This document shows positions 1 to 8,247 of a stretch of DNA of 64,000 bases, piece after piece. The notes beneath the pieces are model-generated. The model saw only the letters and a list, made by a program, of their open reading frames with translations. It was not told the origin of the DNA and ran no database searches. Numbering within the stretch: the first letter of the stretch is position 1; each line of letters opens with the position of its first letter. Source of the stretch: Afipia sp. (GTDB taxonomy: Bacteria; Pseudomonadota; Alphaproteobacteria; Rhizobiales; Xanthobacteraceae); assembly GCA_016201045.1 (NCBI GenBank), contig JACQDM010000008.1, positions 930,001 through 994,000 of the forward strand. The letters run 5' to 3'. A program made the position numbers and the translations under genes.

Positions 1-2209
1 GCGCCAGCGCCTCGAAGCCTGCGACGGTGCGATCCTCCAGCCGCACGATGGGCTGGTAGAGAATGGTGATTTCCTCGCGCTCAATGGCGCGGCGCAGTTC
101 GGATTCCAGCGCGAGACGGTCGGTGCGGCGCGCGCGCATCGCGGGCTTGTAGACGTCGATGCGGTCGCCGCCGATGCGCTTGGAATGATACATCGCCAGT
201 TCGGCGTCTTTAATAATCTCGTCGGTCAGCGGCACCTGAGGGTCGCTGAGCGCGAGACCGATGGACGCGGTGAGAAAAATCTCGCGGCCGTTGAATGCAA
301 TCGGCGCGCGGATCGTCTTGCGGATGGTTTCGGCGAAGGCGGTGATGCGCGCGGGTTCGTATTCGGACGTGAGGATCAGCCCGAACTGATCGCCGGACAG
401 ACGCGCCAGCGTATCCTGCGGCTTGAGGATGCGGGCGAGACGGCGCGCCAGCGTCAGCAGAATGGAATCGCCGACCGCGATGCCGACGGAATCGTTGACC
501 TGCTTGAAGCGGTCGAGGTCGATCACCATGATTGTCGGGCGCAAATTCGGCGTGGTTTTCGCGAACGCGGAGACGGCGGTGAGGCGGTCGATGAACAACT
601 GGCGGTTCGGCAAACCCGTCAGATTGTCGTGGACCGAATCGTGGAGCATGCGCTCTTCGGAATTCTTCAGGTCGGTGACATCGCTCAGCGTGCCGACGAC
701 GCGCGCGACTTCGCCATCGGAGCCGACGACGGGACGCGCTTTCAGCGCGAACCACATGAAGTGACCGTCCGGCGTGCGCAGCCGGAAATCCTGCATCAGC
801 CGTCCGCGCCGCTGGTCGAGCACGCTGTCGAGTGCGGCACGAAAACGATCCTGATCGAGCGGATGCAGAACCTCCAGCCATTTCGCCGCAGGGCCTTCGA
901 GCGTGCCGCGCTTGAGGCCAAGCAGCGCTTCGGTCTCAGGACTGGTGAACACCTTGTCGGACGACACGTCCCAGTCCCAGATCAGGTCGCCTGAACCTGT
1001 CAGCGCCAGCGCGCGGCGCTCCACATCGGACACGATACCTGTTGTCGCGCCGCCGCCAGCGAAGGCATGCTGCATGACCGTGAACCCGATCAGCATGACG
1101 ATGAGCACGAGGCCGCCAAGGAGAGCGGGTCCGACGATGTCGTTGGTGACGCCGCCTTCGACCGTCATGCCTGCTGCGATTACCCAGACGAGCAGCAGGA
1201 ACCAGGTCGGGATCAGAAGCACCGCGCGGTCGAAACCGTGCGTGGAGAGATAGACGATCAGCGCAAAACCAAAGACGGCGATGAGCGCCAGCGAAATGCG
1301 CGCGATGCCGGATGCAACCGCAGGATCGAACAGCGCCAGCGCGACCAGCGCGCCAAGGAACGCAAGCCAGCCTATCGTAATGTGAGAATAGCGCACGTGC
1401 CAGCGGGAGAGATTGAGATACGCAAACAGAAACACCAGCAATGTCGCCGCCAGCATCGCCTCGCCGGATGCGCGCCAGATGCGTTCGGCGCCGGACGACA
1501 TGTCGAACACCTTGCCCCAGAATCCGAAGTCGATGCCGACGTAAAGAAGAACGGCCCACGCCAGCGCGGCTGCCGCAGGGAACATGATGCTGCCCTTGAC
1601 GACGAACAGGATCGTCAGCACCAGCGCAAGAAGGCCGGAGATGCCGATGACGATGCCCTGGTACATCGTGAAGGAATTGACCTTGTCCTTGTAGGCTTCC
1701 GGTTCCCACAGATAAAGTTGCGGAATGGTGTCGGTACGCAGTTCGGCGACGAGTGTGATGACCGCGCCGGGATCCAGCGTGATGCGGAAGATGTCGGCGG
1801 TCGAACTGTCCTGCCGCTCCGGGCGGTCGCCGGTCGATGGCGTCATCGAGGCGATACGCGAGAGGCCGAGATCGGGCCAGATCAGTCCCGACGACACGAT
1901 GCGATAGTGTGGAATGACGATGAGACGGTCGAGCTGATCGTCGGTGTTGTTGGTGAGCGCGAACACGACCCAGTTCTGTCCGCCTTCGCGCGCCCGCACT
2001 TCGATGCGGCGGACGATGCCGTCGGTTCCGGGTGCGGTGGAGACTTGAATGCGGTCGGTGTCGCTCTTCTGAAATTCAAGAATGCCGGTGAGATCGATGG
2101 CGGGCGCGTCGCTGCGGACGCTGACGGCGTCAAGCGCACGCGCGGGCTGCGCGAAGGCAAATATCATGAGGCCAAACGCAACTAGCGTCAGGCTTCTGAT
2201 CGCACGCAA
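1..2209 (-). CDS. 7TM sensor PAS-GGDEF-EAL protein, C-terminus beyond window
   Basis: About 736 residues are inside the window and the reading frame stays open at base 1. In order I read a signal peptide ending near Ala-Arg-Ala (residues 1-25), a periplasmic beta-rich domain (about 25-170), seven or so membrane helices (about 175-390) as in 7TMR-DISM sensors, a PAS domain (about 400-520), a GGDEF domain (from about 525) and the beginning of an EAL domain (ILYQPI, then GFEAL near residue 730). The GGDEF signature reads SGDQF, so the cyclase domain is probably inactive or regulatory, leaving c-di-GMP hydrolysis as the likely activity. The start chosen is TTG at 2209, preceded by GGAGA and followed directly by the signal peptide. 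An in-frame GTG twelve codons upstream is possible but lacks a ribosome site. Confidence 0.85.
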   Translation of the reverse strand, partial: MRAIRSLTLVAFGLMIFAFAQPARALDAVSVRSDAPAIDLTGILEFQKSDTDRIQVSTAPGTDGIVRRIEVRAREGGQNWVVFALTNNTDDQLDRLIVIPHYRIVSSGLIWPDLGLSRIASMTPSTGDRPERQDSSTADIFRITLDPGAVITLVAELRTDTIPQLYLWEPEAYKDKVNSFTMYQGIVIGISGLLALVLTILFVVKGSIMFPAAAALAWAVLLYVGIDFGFWGKVFDMSSGAERIWRASGEAMLAATLLVFLFAYLNLSRWHVRYSHITIGWLAFLGALVALALFDPAVASGIARISLALIAVFGFALIVYLSTHGFDRAVLLIPTWFLLLVWVIAAGMTVEGGVTNDIVGPALLGGLVLIVMLIGFTVMQHAFAGGGATTGIVSDVERRALALTGSGDLIWDWDVSSDKVFTSPETEALLGLKRGTLEGPAAKWLEVLHPLDQDRFRAALDSVLDQRRGRLMQDFRLRTPDGHFMWFALKARPVVGSDGEVARVVGTLSDVTDLKNSEERMLHDSVHDNLTGLPNRQLFIDRLTAVSAFAKTTPNLRPTIMVIDLDRFKQVNDSVGIAVGDSILLTLARRLARILKPQDTLARLSGDQFGLILTSEYEPARITAFAETIRKTIRAPIAFNGREIFLTASIGLALSDPQVPLTDEIIKDAELAMYHSKRIGGDRIDVYKPAMRARRTDRLALESELRRAIEREEITILYQPIVRLEDRTVAGFEALA

Positions 2210-2318
2210 GGTCAGATCTCCGCATTTGCCAACCCGGCGCACTCAAGAGCTACCGGAGGAACGCGATAAATGACACGAATATGAAGTGAATCAAAGGCTT
2301 TCGAGTTGGCCCGTCGCG

Positions 2319-3317
2319 CTAAACCGTGAGCACAATTTTGCCAATATGTTGGCCGGTCTCCATGCGCTGATGCGCTTTCGCGGCGTCTTTGAGCGCAAAG
2401 CTGCTGTCGATCAACGGTTTGACGCGGCCTGCCGCGAGCCAGGGCAGAACCTTGGCCTCGATGGCATTAACCATCGCAGCTTTATCCGCGACCGAACGCG
2501 GCCGCAGTGTCGATCCGGTATGATGCAGACGCTTCATCATCAGCTTGCTGAAATTCGCAGTTGCCTTCGGTCCGCCGAGGAATGCGATCTGCACGATGCG
2601 GCCTTCGACGGCGGCGGCGTCGTAGTTGCGGTCGATATATTCGCCGCCGACCATGTCGAGAATCACGTTGACGCCGGCGTCGTTGGTCGCGGTCTTGGAT
2701 TTTGCGACGAAGTCTTCGGTCTTGTAGTTGACCGCGATGTCGGCACCGAGTTTCAAGCAGGCGTCGGCCTTGTCCTGCGAGCCGACGGTAACGATCACTT
2801 TCGATCCGTGCGCCTTCGCCATCTGGATCGCCATCGTGCCGATGCCCGATGAGCCGCCGTGAATGAGCAGAGTCTCACCAGGCTGCAGTCCGCCGCGCTC
2901 GAACACGTTGTGCCAGACCGTCATCAGCGTCTCGGCGGTCGCGCCGGCTTCCTCGATCGTGAAACCTTTCGGAATGCTAATGCCGTGCGTCTCATGCGTG
3001 AGGCAGTATTGCGCGTAGCCGCCGCCTGCGACGAGCGACATCACCTTGTCGCCGAGCTTGAACTTCTTCACGCCCTCGCCGAGCGCGACGACTTCGCCCG
3101 CGACTTCCAATCCCGGAAGATCGCTTGCGCCCGGAGGCACCGGATACAGACCCATGCGTTGCAGAACATCGGGACGGTTGACGCCGGCGGCCGCGACCTT
3201 GATGAGAATCTGGTTAGGTCCCGGCTTCGGCACGGGGCGCTGCTCGGGAACGAGAACCTCCGGTCCGCCGGGCTTGCTGATCGCGATGGCGGTCATTTCC
3301 GAAGGCAGTCTGTCCAT
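2319..3317 (-). CDS. NAD(P)H-quinone oxidoreductase, zinc-free MDR family
   Basis: This 332-residue protein belongs to the medium-chain dehydrogenase/reductase superfamily, quinone oxidoreductase (QOR/PIG3-like) branch. The N-terminal GroES-like half (residues 1-130) carries the NRPDVLQRMG segment typical of QOR enzymes. The Rossmann half holds the nucleotide loop HGGSSGIGTMAIQMAK (about 150-165). No structural-zinc cysteine cluster is visible, which fits the zinc-independent quinone reductases rather than alcohol dehydrogenases. The expected reaction is NADPH-dependent reduction of quinones or reactive enones in the cytosol. It stands alone on the minus strand, divergent from the DUF1192 gene. 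The actual substrate cannot be told from sequence. Confidence 0.9.
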   Translation of the reverse strand: MDRLPSEMTAIAISKPGGPEVLVPEQRPVPKPGPNQILIKVAAAGVNRPDVLQRMGLYPVPPGASDLPGLEVAGEVVALGEGVKKFKLGDKVMSLVAGGGYAQYCLTHETHGISIPKGFTIEEAGATAETLMTVWHNVFERGGLQPGETLLIHGGSSGIGTMAIQMAKAHGSKVIVTVGSQDKADACLKLGADIAVNYKTEDFVAKSKTATNDAGVNVILDMVGGEYIDRNYDAAAVEGRIVQIAFLGGPKATANFSKLMMKRLHHTGSTLRPRSVADKAAMVNAIEAKVLPWLAAGRVKPLIDSSFALKDAAKAHQRMETGQHIGKIVLTV

Positions 3318-3407
3318 GGTCGATCCTCGTGAATTCTTGCAGCGGAGTATGTTGCGAAATGATACAGCGGGGCGAAGCTATAGTCGCGCAAACGCCCGGA
3401 GGGAAGC

Positions 3408-3599
3408 ATGGCTTCTGAGGATGACGACAGGCCGCGAAAGAAAATCACCCACGAGATCGGACAGGATCTCTATCTGCTGTCGGGTGCCGACCTCGATGAG
3501 CGCATCGCGCTTCTGACGTCCGAGATCGAGCGGCTGAAAGCGGACAAGGCGAAGAAGGGCGCGAGCAAGGACGCAGCGAATTCGTTTTTCAAGTCGTGA
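3408..3599 (+). CDS. DUF1192 family small protein
   Basis: A 63-residue acidic/basic protein with the conserved core GQDLYLLSGADLDERIALL followed by a short predicted coiled coil (EIERLKADKAKK). This matches the DUF1192 family found next to quinone oxidoreductase genes in Rhizobiales; no function is established. A GGAGG ribosome site ends seven bases before the ATG. It is divergent from the quinone reductase, so the two share a promoter region of about 90 bp. Confidence 0.85.
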   Translation: MASEDDDRPRKKITHEIGQDLYLLSGADLDERIALLTSEIERLKADKAKKGASKDAANSFFKS

Positions 3600-3689
3600 C
3601 GCGTTTACCACACCGGCCACAGACGCGAAGAGAAGGTAAAAAGAATCCCTCATTTACGGTCTATTAAGCCTTAGGGTTTATGACTGGGA

Positions 3690-3787
3690 TTGTCCTTGTT
3701 TGGACACCGAGTGGCTCCTGTCCACTCTGTTTGACGCCTCCCTGTTATAAACTTTCAAAAGCCGCCAGAAATGGCGGCTCTTTTTTG
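3690..3787 (+). ncRNA. candidate trans-acting small RNA with anti-Shine-Dalgarno loops
   Basis: A non-coding stretch folds into three consecutive hairpins: TGTCC/GGACA (3691-3695 with 3702-3706), GAGTGG/CCACTC (3709-3714 with 3722-3727) with the loop CTCCTGT, and GCCGCCA/TGGCGGC (3761-3767 with 3772-3778) with a GAAA loop followed by a six-T run, a textbook terminator. The single-stranded linker carries CGCCTCCC. Pyrimidine CCUCC motifs exposed in loops that can pair with ribosome binding sites are a hallmark of alphaproteobacterial sRNAs. No open reading frame with a ribosome site is seen here. The 5' end is estimated. An alternative is a long 3' UTR of the DUF1192 gene, with the hairpins formed by read-through. 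Confidence 0.5.
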
Positions 3788-3928
3788 CGCAAACGCCGCC
3801 GACATTCTTCGTTCCGGTCATCCTCGTGGAAACCATATCTCCGGTTGCCGCTGGACTTGGGGCTGCCGCCGCGCAATGATTTGTTCATCATAAAAAAATC
3901 CGCGTAACAGTTGCGTGAGGCGTTAACC

Positions 3929-4441
3929 ATGACCGAACAGCCGCAAGACGAAACGGCGCTTGTCGTTCTGAGGGAGCGCATCACGAGTTCGGCTGCGTTC
4001 GGCAATCTGTTTCGCGACGGCATGGACCTCGTTGAAGAAACCGCGGCCTATCTCGACGGCGCGGGCCGTCTCGAAGCCAAGGTGCTGGAACGCTCTGCAA
4101 GCCTTGCCTACGCAACCGAAAGCATGCGCCTCACCACGCGCCTGATGCAGTTGGCCTCGTGGCTGCTGCTGCATCGCGCGGTGAAGGAAGGCGAGATGAC
4201 GCTGACGCAGGCCAACCGCGAAAAGACCAAGGTGAAGCTGACGGCCGCCGATCCCGGCGCCGAAGACATGATCGCGAAACTGCCGCCGAGCCTTCAGGAA
4301 TTGATCGCGCGATCGATGGCGTTGCAGGCCAAGGTGCGCCGGCTCGACACGACGATTCATGCGCCGCCGTCCGATCAGATTTCGATCGGCAATCCGCTGG
4401 TGCCGCAGATGAACATGCTCAAGGCTGCCTTCGAGCGCTGA
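3929..4441 (+). CDS. DUF1465 family protein
   Basis: The product has 170 residues when started at the ATG at 3929, which has GAGG ten bases upstream; a TTG 18 bases earlier is the alternative. It is largely helical and matches the DUF1465 family of Alphaproteobacteria by the segments RDGMDLVEETAAYLDGAGR and TTRLMQLASWLLLHRAV. It has no signal peptide or membrane segment, so it is probably cytosolic. The function is not established. It is convergent with rpmE, the two being separated by a strong hairpin. Confidence 0.85.
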   Translation: MTEQPQDETALVVLRERITSSAAFGNLFRDGMDLVEETAAYLDGAGRLEAKVLERSASLAYATESMRLTTRLMQLASWLLLHRAVKEGEMTLTQANREKTKVKLTAADPGAEDMIAKLPPSLQELIARSMALQAKVRRLDTTIHAPPSDQISIGNPLVPQMNMLKAAFER

Positions 4442-4461
4442 GCTTTCAAAAACCGCGCAAC

Positions 4462-4491
4462 AAAAAACGCCCCGGCGAAAGCTGGGGCGTT
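4462..4491 (-). terminator. Rho-independent terminator of rpmE
   Basis: An 11-bp stem (4466-4476 with 4481-4491, one G-T pair) closes a four-base loop. On the minus strand it is followed by a run of six T, so it terminates rpmE. It may also act weakly on the convergent DUF1465 transcript. Confidence 0.85.
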
Positions 4492-4516
4492 GTTGTATCC
4501 GGCTCTGTAGGGAGAC

Positions 4517-4744
4517 TTACTTCTCCTTGATGAAGCCTGCGAACTTCTTCTGGAAGCGCGAAACGCGTCCGCCGCGGTCGAGCATCTGCTGCGTACCGCC
4601 GGTCCATGCCGGATGCGACTTGGAGTCGATATCGAGGTTCAGCGTGTCGCCTTCCTTGCCGTAGGTCGAGCGGGTCATGTATTCGGTGCCGTCGGTCATG
4701 ACGACCTTAATGTTATGATAATCCGGGTGAATTTCGGGTTTCAT
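4517..4744 (-). CDS. rpmE: 50S ribosomal protein L31
   Basis: A 75-residue protein that begins [19 protein letters not shown], as alphaproteobacterial L31 does, and ends [13 protein letters not shown]31 bridges the large and small ribosomal subunits. There is no cysteine at all, so this is the zinc-free (C-minus) form, whose expression does not depend on zinc. The frame stays open upstream for 84 more codons, but the ATG at 4744 is the start supported by family alignment. A terminator follows at 4462-4491. Confidence 0.95.
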   Translation of the reverse strand: MKPEIHPDYHNIKVVMTDGTEYMTRSTYGKEGDTLNLDIDSKSHPAWTGGTQQMLDRGGRVSRFQKKFAGFIKEK

Positions 4745-4904
4745 GGCAATTCCTTCGGCGCCGGGCGCCCTTGTCATCTGGAATGTCGGTGCGAATTTGC
4801 GCGGTCTATATCGCAGGATCGGCCCTGAAACAAGCCGCGAAGGCGGTTTGCCAGAGCCCGTTGCGGGGCCTATTTGAGGGCATCCGAAGGACAAAAGCGG
4901 CCTC

Positions 4905-6746
4905 ATGAACGTCGTCGATAGAGTTGAAGAAAAGGCCGCCACGAAGGCCACATTGGACGACCTCGCCGCCGCCCCGGCGGCTGACGCCGCGCCCAAGTCC
5001 CGCCGCCCGAAACTGCGGCCGCTGCTGGCCCTCGGTCCCTATGTCGCCCGTTACAAGGTTCAGGCTTTCGCGGCGCTCATTGCGCTGATCGTGGCGTCCG
5101 GCGCGACCCTTGCGGTTCCGATCGCCGTCCGGCGCATGATCGATCTCGGCTTCAATGCCGAGGGCGTTGCCCTCATCAACAGCTACTTCGCGGTGATGAT
5201 CGCCGTGGTGGCGGTCCTCGCGGGTGCCAGCGCGATGCGATATTATCTCGTCATCACGCTCGGCGAGCGCATCGTCGCGGATTTGCGGCGTGACGTGTTC
5301 AATCATCTGACATCGTTGTCGCCGGCATTTTTCGACACCGCGCATAGCGGCGAACTCGTTTCGCGTCTCACAGCCGACACCACGCAGATCAAGTCGGCAG
5401 TCGGCGCATCGGTTTCGATTGCGCTGCGTAACTTCGTTCTGTTCATCGGCGCGGCGGCGATGATGGTGATCAGCAGTCCCAAATTGTCCGGCTTCGTGCT
5501 CGCTGTCATTCCCCTCATCGTGCTGCCGCTCGTCGCCTTCGGTCGCCGCGTGCAGAAATTGTCGCGCGGCGCACAGGACACGCTTGCCGAAGCATCGTCC
5601 TATGCATCCGAGCTGATCGGTGCGATCCGCACGTTGCAGGCGTTCACCAACGAGCGGCTTGCGGAATCCCGCTTCGGCAAGGAAGTCGAACACGCTTACG
5701 TCGCCGCGCGCAATTCGACGCGGGCGCGCGCCTATCTGACCGCGATCATCATTTTCCTGATCTTCGCCAGCGTCGTGGCCATTCTCTGGGTCGGCTCTCA
5801 CGACGTGCTGACGCACCAGATTTCCGCCGGACGCCTCGGGCAGTTCATCCTCTATGCAGCGTTCGCGGCGGGTGCACTCGGTGAACTCAGTCAGGTGTGG
5901 GGAGAAATCTCTCGAGCCTCGGGCGCATCCGAGCGGCTGTTCGAAATCCTCCGGGTCAAGCCAGAGATCGCACCGCCTGCCAATCCTCGTGCGCTGCCGA
6001 TGCCTGCGCGCGGCGACGTGGCGTTCGAGAACGTGCGTTTCGCCTATCCGACACGGCCCGAGAGTTTCGTCGTCGATGGCGTGTCGTTTTCGGTGAAGGC
6101 TGGCGAGAAGATCGCGGTCGTCGGTCCATCCGGCGCGGGCAAAAGCACGCTGTTTCATCTGATCCTGCGGTTCTACGATCCGGCAAGCGGCAGCATTTCG
6201 TTCGACGGCGTCCCGATTCGCGACGCCAAGCCTTCGGACGTGCGCTCGCGGATCGCACTGGTGCCGCAGGATTCGGCCGTATTCGCAACGAGCGCTTTGG
6301 AAAACATCCGGTTTGGCAGGCCTGAGGCGAGCGATGCCGATGTCGCGCGCGCGGCGGACTTGGCGCACGCGACGGAATTCATCAAGCGGCTGCCGCTAAA
6401 GTTCGAGACGCAACTCGGTGAGCGCGGTGTCACGCTGTCCGGCGGCCAGCGTCAGCGCATTGCAATTGCGCGGGCGATTCTGCGCGATGCACCGTTGTTG
6501 CTGCTCGACGAGGCGACATCGTCGCTCGATGCCGAAAGCGAGACGCTGGTGCAGACGGCGCTGGAAGATCTGATGCGCAACCGCACGACCATCGTCATCG
6601 CGCATCGCCTTGCGACCGTGCTGTCGTGCGATCGTATTCTGGTGATGGAGCAGGGGCGGATCGTCGAGCAGGGCACGCATACGTCGCTGGTCGCAGCCAA
6701 CGGTCTCTACGCGCGGCTGGCGCGGCTGCAATTCGAAAACGTCTGA
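4905..6746 (+). CDS. ABC transporter, fused permease and ATPase (MsbA/ABCB type)
   Basis: A half-transporter of 613 residues. After a soluble N-terminal stretch of about 45 residues come six membrane helices (about 50-345; for example [19 protein letters not shown]), then a nucleotide-binding domain with Walker [10 protein letters not shown] (about 408), signature LSGGQRQR (about 510) and Walker [13 protein letters not shown]. It would work as a homodimeric exporter in the inner membrane, for lipids or hydrophobic compounds. The substrate cannot be read from the sequence; the order of domains and family level point to an MsbA/ABCB-like exporter. It is convergent with the acetyltransferase gene, two bases apart. 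Confidence 0.9.
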   Translation: MNVVDRVEEKAATKATLDDLAAAPAADAAPKSRRPKLRPLLALGPYVARYKVQAFAALIALIVASGATLAVPIAVRRMIDLGFNAEGVALINSYFAVMIAVVAVLAGASAMRYYLVITLGERIVADLRRDVFNHLTSLSPAFFDTAHSGELVSRLTADTTQIKSAVGASVSIALRNFVLFIGAAAMMVISSPKLSGFVLAVIPLIVLPLVAFGRRVQKLSRGAQDTLAEASSYASELIGAIRTLQAFTNERLAESRFGKEVEHAYVAARNSTRARAYLTAIIIFLIFASVVAILWVGSHDVLTHQISAGRLGQFILYAAFAAGALGELSQVWGEISRASGASERLFEILRVKPEIAPPANPRALPMPARGDVAFENVRFAYPTRPESFVVDGVSFSVKAGEKIAVVGPSGAGKSTLFHLILRFYDPASGSISFDGVPIRDAKPSDVRSRIALVPQDSAVFATSALENIRFGRPEASDADVARAADLAHATEFIKRLPLKFETQLGERGVTLSGGQRQRIAIARAILRDAPLLLLDEATSSLDAESETLVQTALEDLMRNRTTIVIAHRLATVLSCDRILVMEQGRIVEQGTHTSLVAANGLYARLARLQFENV

Positions 6747-6748
6747 GA

Positions 6749-7195
6749 TTATTTTTTCCAGCCCATGCCGTAGACAGGACGGCCCGACACCGGATTGACG
6801 TCGTCATGGGTGTGAACGAATCCGTTGCGCTCATAAAAACGGATGGCGCGGTCGTTGTCGGTGTTCACCAGCAAGGTCAGTCCGTCGGGTGACATGAGTT
6901 TAGCCTGCCGGATCAGCGCGTCGGCAAGCGTCGAACCCCACAAGTCCGGCGCAACCACGAGCTGGTCGAGATAGCCGGACGAATCCACGGTGACGAAACC
7001 GACCATGACGCCGCGCTGTTCGGCGACGACGATCTGGGCTGAGGGCGCAAGCTCCTCGCACCAGCGTTTTCGCCACGCTGCAAGACGTTCGCCGAAATCG
7101 ATTTCGGGATAGGCCTGTTGCCACGTGACATGCCACAGGGCGATGGCGGTATCTTCGTCGCTTGAACGGTACGGTCTGAGTACGAATTCAGCCAT
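6749..7195 (-). CDS. GNAT family N-acetyltransferase
   Basis: A 148-residue single-domain protein with the GNAT layout: an N-terminal strand-helix (VLRPYRSSDEDTAIALW), a central beta strand (VGFVTVDSSGYLDQLVVAP) with the acetyl-CoA loop region following (WGSTLADALIRQA, a relaxed form of the Q/R-x-x-G-x-G/A loop), and the C-terminal NDRAIRFYERNGFV motif. It transfers an acetyl group from acetyl-CoA to an unknown amine. It starts 12 bp before the MotB-like gene ends on the same strand and may be co-transcribed with the stator pair. Confidence 0.85.
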   Translation of the reverse strand: MAEFVLRPYRSSDEDTAIALWHVTWQQAYPEIDFGERLAAWRKRWCEELAPSAQIVVAEQRGVMVGFVTVDSSGYLDQLVVAPDLWGSTLADALIRQAKLMSPDGLTLLVNTDNDRAIRFYERNGFVHTHDDVNPVSGRPVYGMGWKK

Positions 7196-7206
7196 AGCCG
7201 GAAGGC

Positions 7207-8235
7207 CTATCGTTCGGTGAGCTTCAACTCGATGCGGCGATTGCGTTTGTAGGCTTCCTCGGTTTTATCCGTGTCGAGTGGCTGAAATTCGGCAAAGCCC
7301 GCGGCCACGAGCCGCTGAGCCGGGATGCCGCGCGAAATCAGATATTGCACAACGGAGATGGCGCGCGCGGACGACAATTCCCAGTTTGATTTGAATTGTG
7401 CACTGTTGATCGGTCGCGAGTCGGTGTGCCCATCGACGCGTAGCACCCACGCGATTTCGGCAGGAATTTTCTTGGTCAATTCATTGAGAGCGTCCGCGAG
7501 CTTGTCGAGTTCGGCACGGCCTTCGGGCAAGAGCGCGGCTTGGCCGGTATCGAAGAATACTTCGGACTGGAAGACGAAGCGGTCGCCGACGACGCGGAGA
7601 TCCGGACGATTGCCGAGAATTTCGCGGAGCCGTCCGAAGAACTCCGAGCGATAGCGCGACAGCTCCTGCACGCGCTGCGCAAGGGCGACATTCAGGCGTT
7701 GGCCGAGATCGGCGATTTTGGTTTGCGATTCCTTGTCGCGTTTCTCCGACGCATCGAGCGCTTCTTCGAGTGCCGCAAGCTGGCGGCGCAACGCGCTGAT
7801 CTGCTGGTTGAGAACCTCGACCTGCGCCAGCGCGCGGGCGGAAATCTGCTTCTCGGAATCGAGCGCCTTGCCGAGTTCGTTGGCGCGGCCTTCGGCGCTC
7901 GCGCCTGCACCCGCAAGGCCGTTGTAAAGTCCCTGCACGCGGTCGCGCTCCGCCTGTGCGGATGCGAGCCCCGCGCGGGTTTGCGTCAGCTGGTCTTCAA
8001 GACTGAGTTTGCCCAGCTTCTCCAGCGACAGCAGATCGTTCAGCTGCGCGATCTGCGCGTTGAGACGTTCCAGCGCTTTGTCCTTGCTGGTGACTTGCTG
8101 CGACAGAAAGAACTGCACGACGAGAAATACCGACAGCAGGAATACGACGGCGAGCACCAGCGTCGACAGCGCATCGACGAATCCCGGCCAGTAGTTGAAC
8201 CCGCTGTCGCTGCGGCGTGAACGCGATAACGCCAT
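7207..8235 (-). CDS. MotB-like stator subunit with OmpA peptidoglycan-binding domain
   Basis: This 342-residue protein has a short cytosolic N-terminus and one membrane helix (about 19-44) preceded by Asp21 in PGFVDALSTLV, placed like the proton-carrying aspartate of MotB. A long coiled coil follows (about 50-190), then an OmpA/MotB C-terminal domain (about 205-342) with FDTGQAALLPEG, VDGHTDSRP and RNRRIELKL. It should be the peptidoglycan-anchored partner of the MotA/ExbB-like protein encoded 12 bp upstream. No flagellar, exbD or ton genes are nearby. The pair resembles MotAB and ZorAB in architecture; its task is unknown. Confidence 0.85.
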   Translation of the reverse strand: MALSRSRRSDSGFNYWPGFVDALSTLVLAVVFLLSVFLVVQFFLSQQVTSKDKALERLNAQIAQLNDLLSLEKLGKLSLEDQLTQTRAGLASAQAERDRVQGLYNGLAGAGASAEGRANELGKALDSEKQISARALAQVEVLNQQISALRRQLAALEEALDASEKRDKESQTKIADLGQRLNVALAQRVQELSRYRSEFFGRLREILGNRPDLRVVGDRFVFQSEVFFDTGQAALLPEGRAELDKLADALNELTKKIPAEIAWVLRVDGHTDSRPINSAQFKSNWELSSARAISVVQYLISRGIPAQRLVAAGFAEFQPLDTDKTEEAYKRNRRIELKLTER

Positions 8236-8247
8236 CGCTATCCCTCT

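Noticed and set aside
1067-2185. Long plus-strand open frames opposite the first gene
   Set aside because: Shadows in GC-rich DNA. The minus-strand frame encodes recognisable GGDEF, PAS and membrane segments; the opposite translations are rich in Arg, Asp and His and match no family.
3680-3907. A 75-codon open frame after the DUF1192 gene
   Set aside because: It runs through the perfect terminator hairpin and the sRNA hairpins and has no plausible ribosome site or family.
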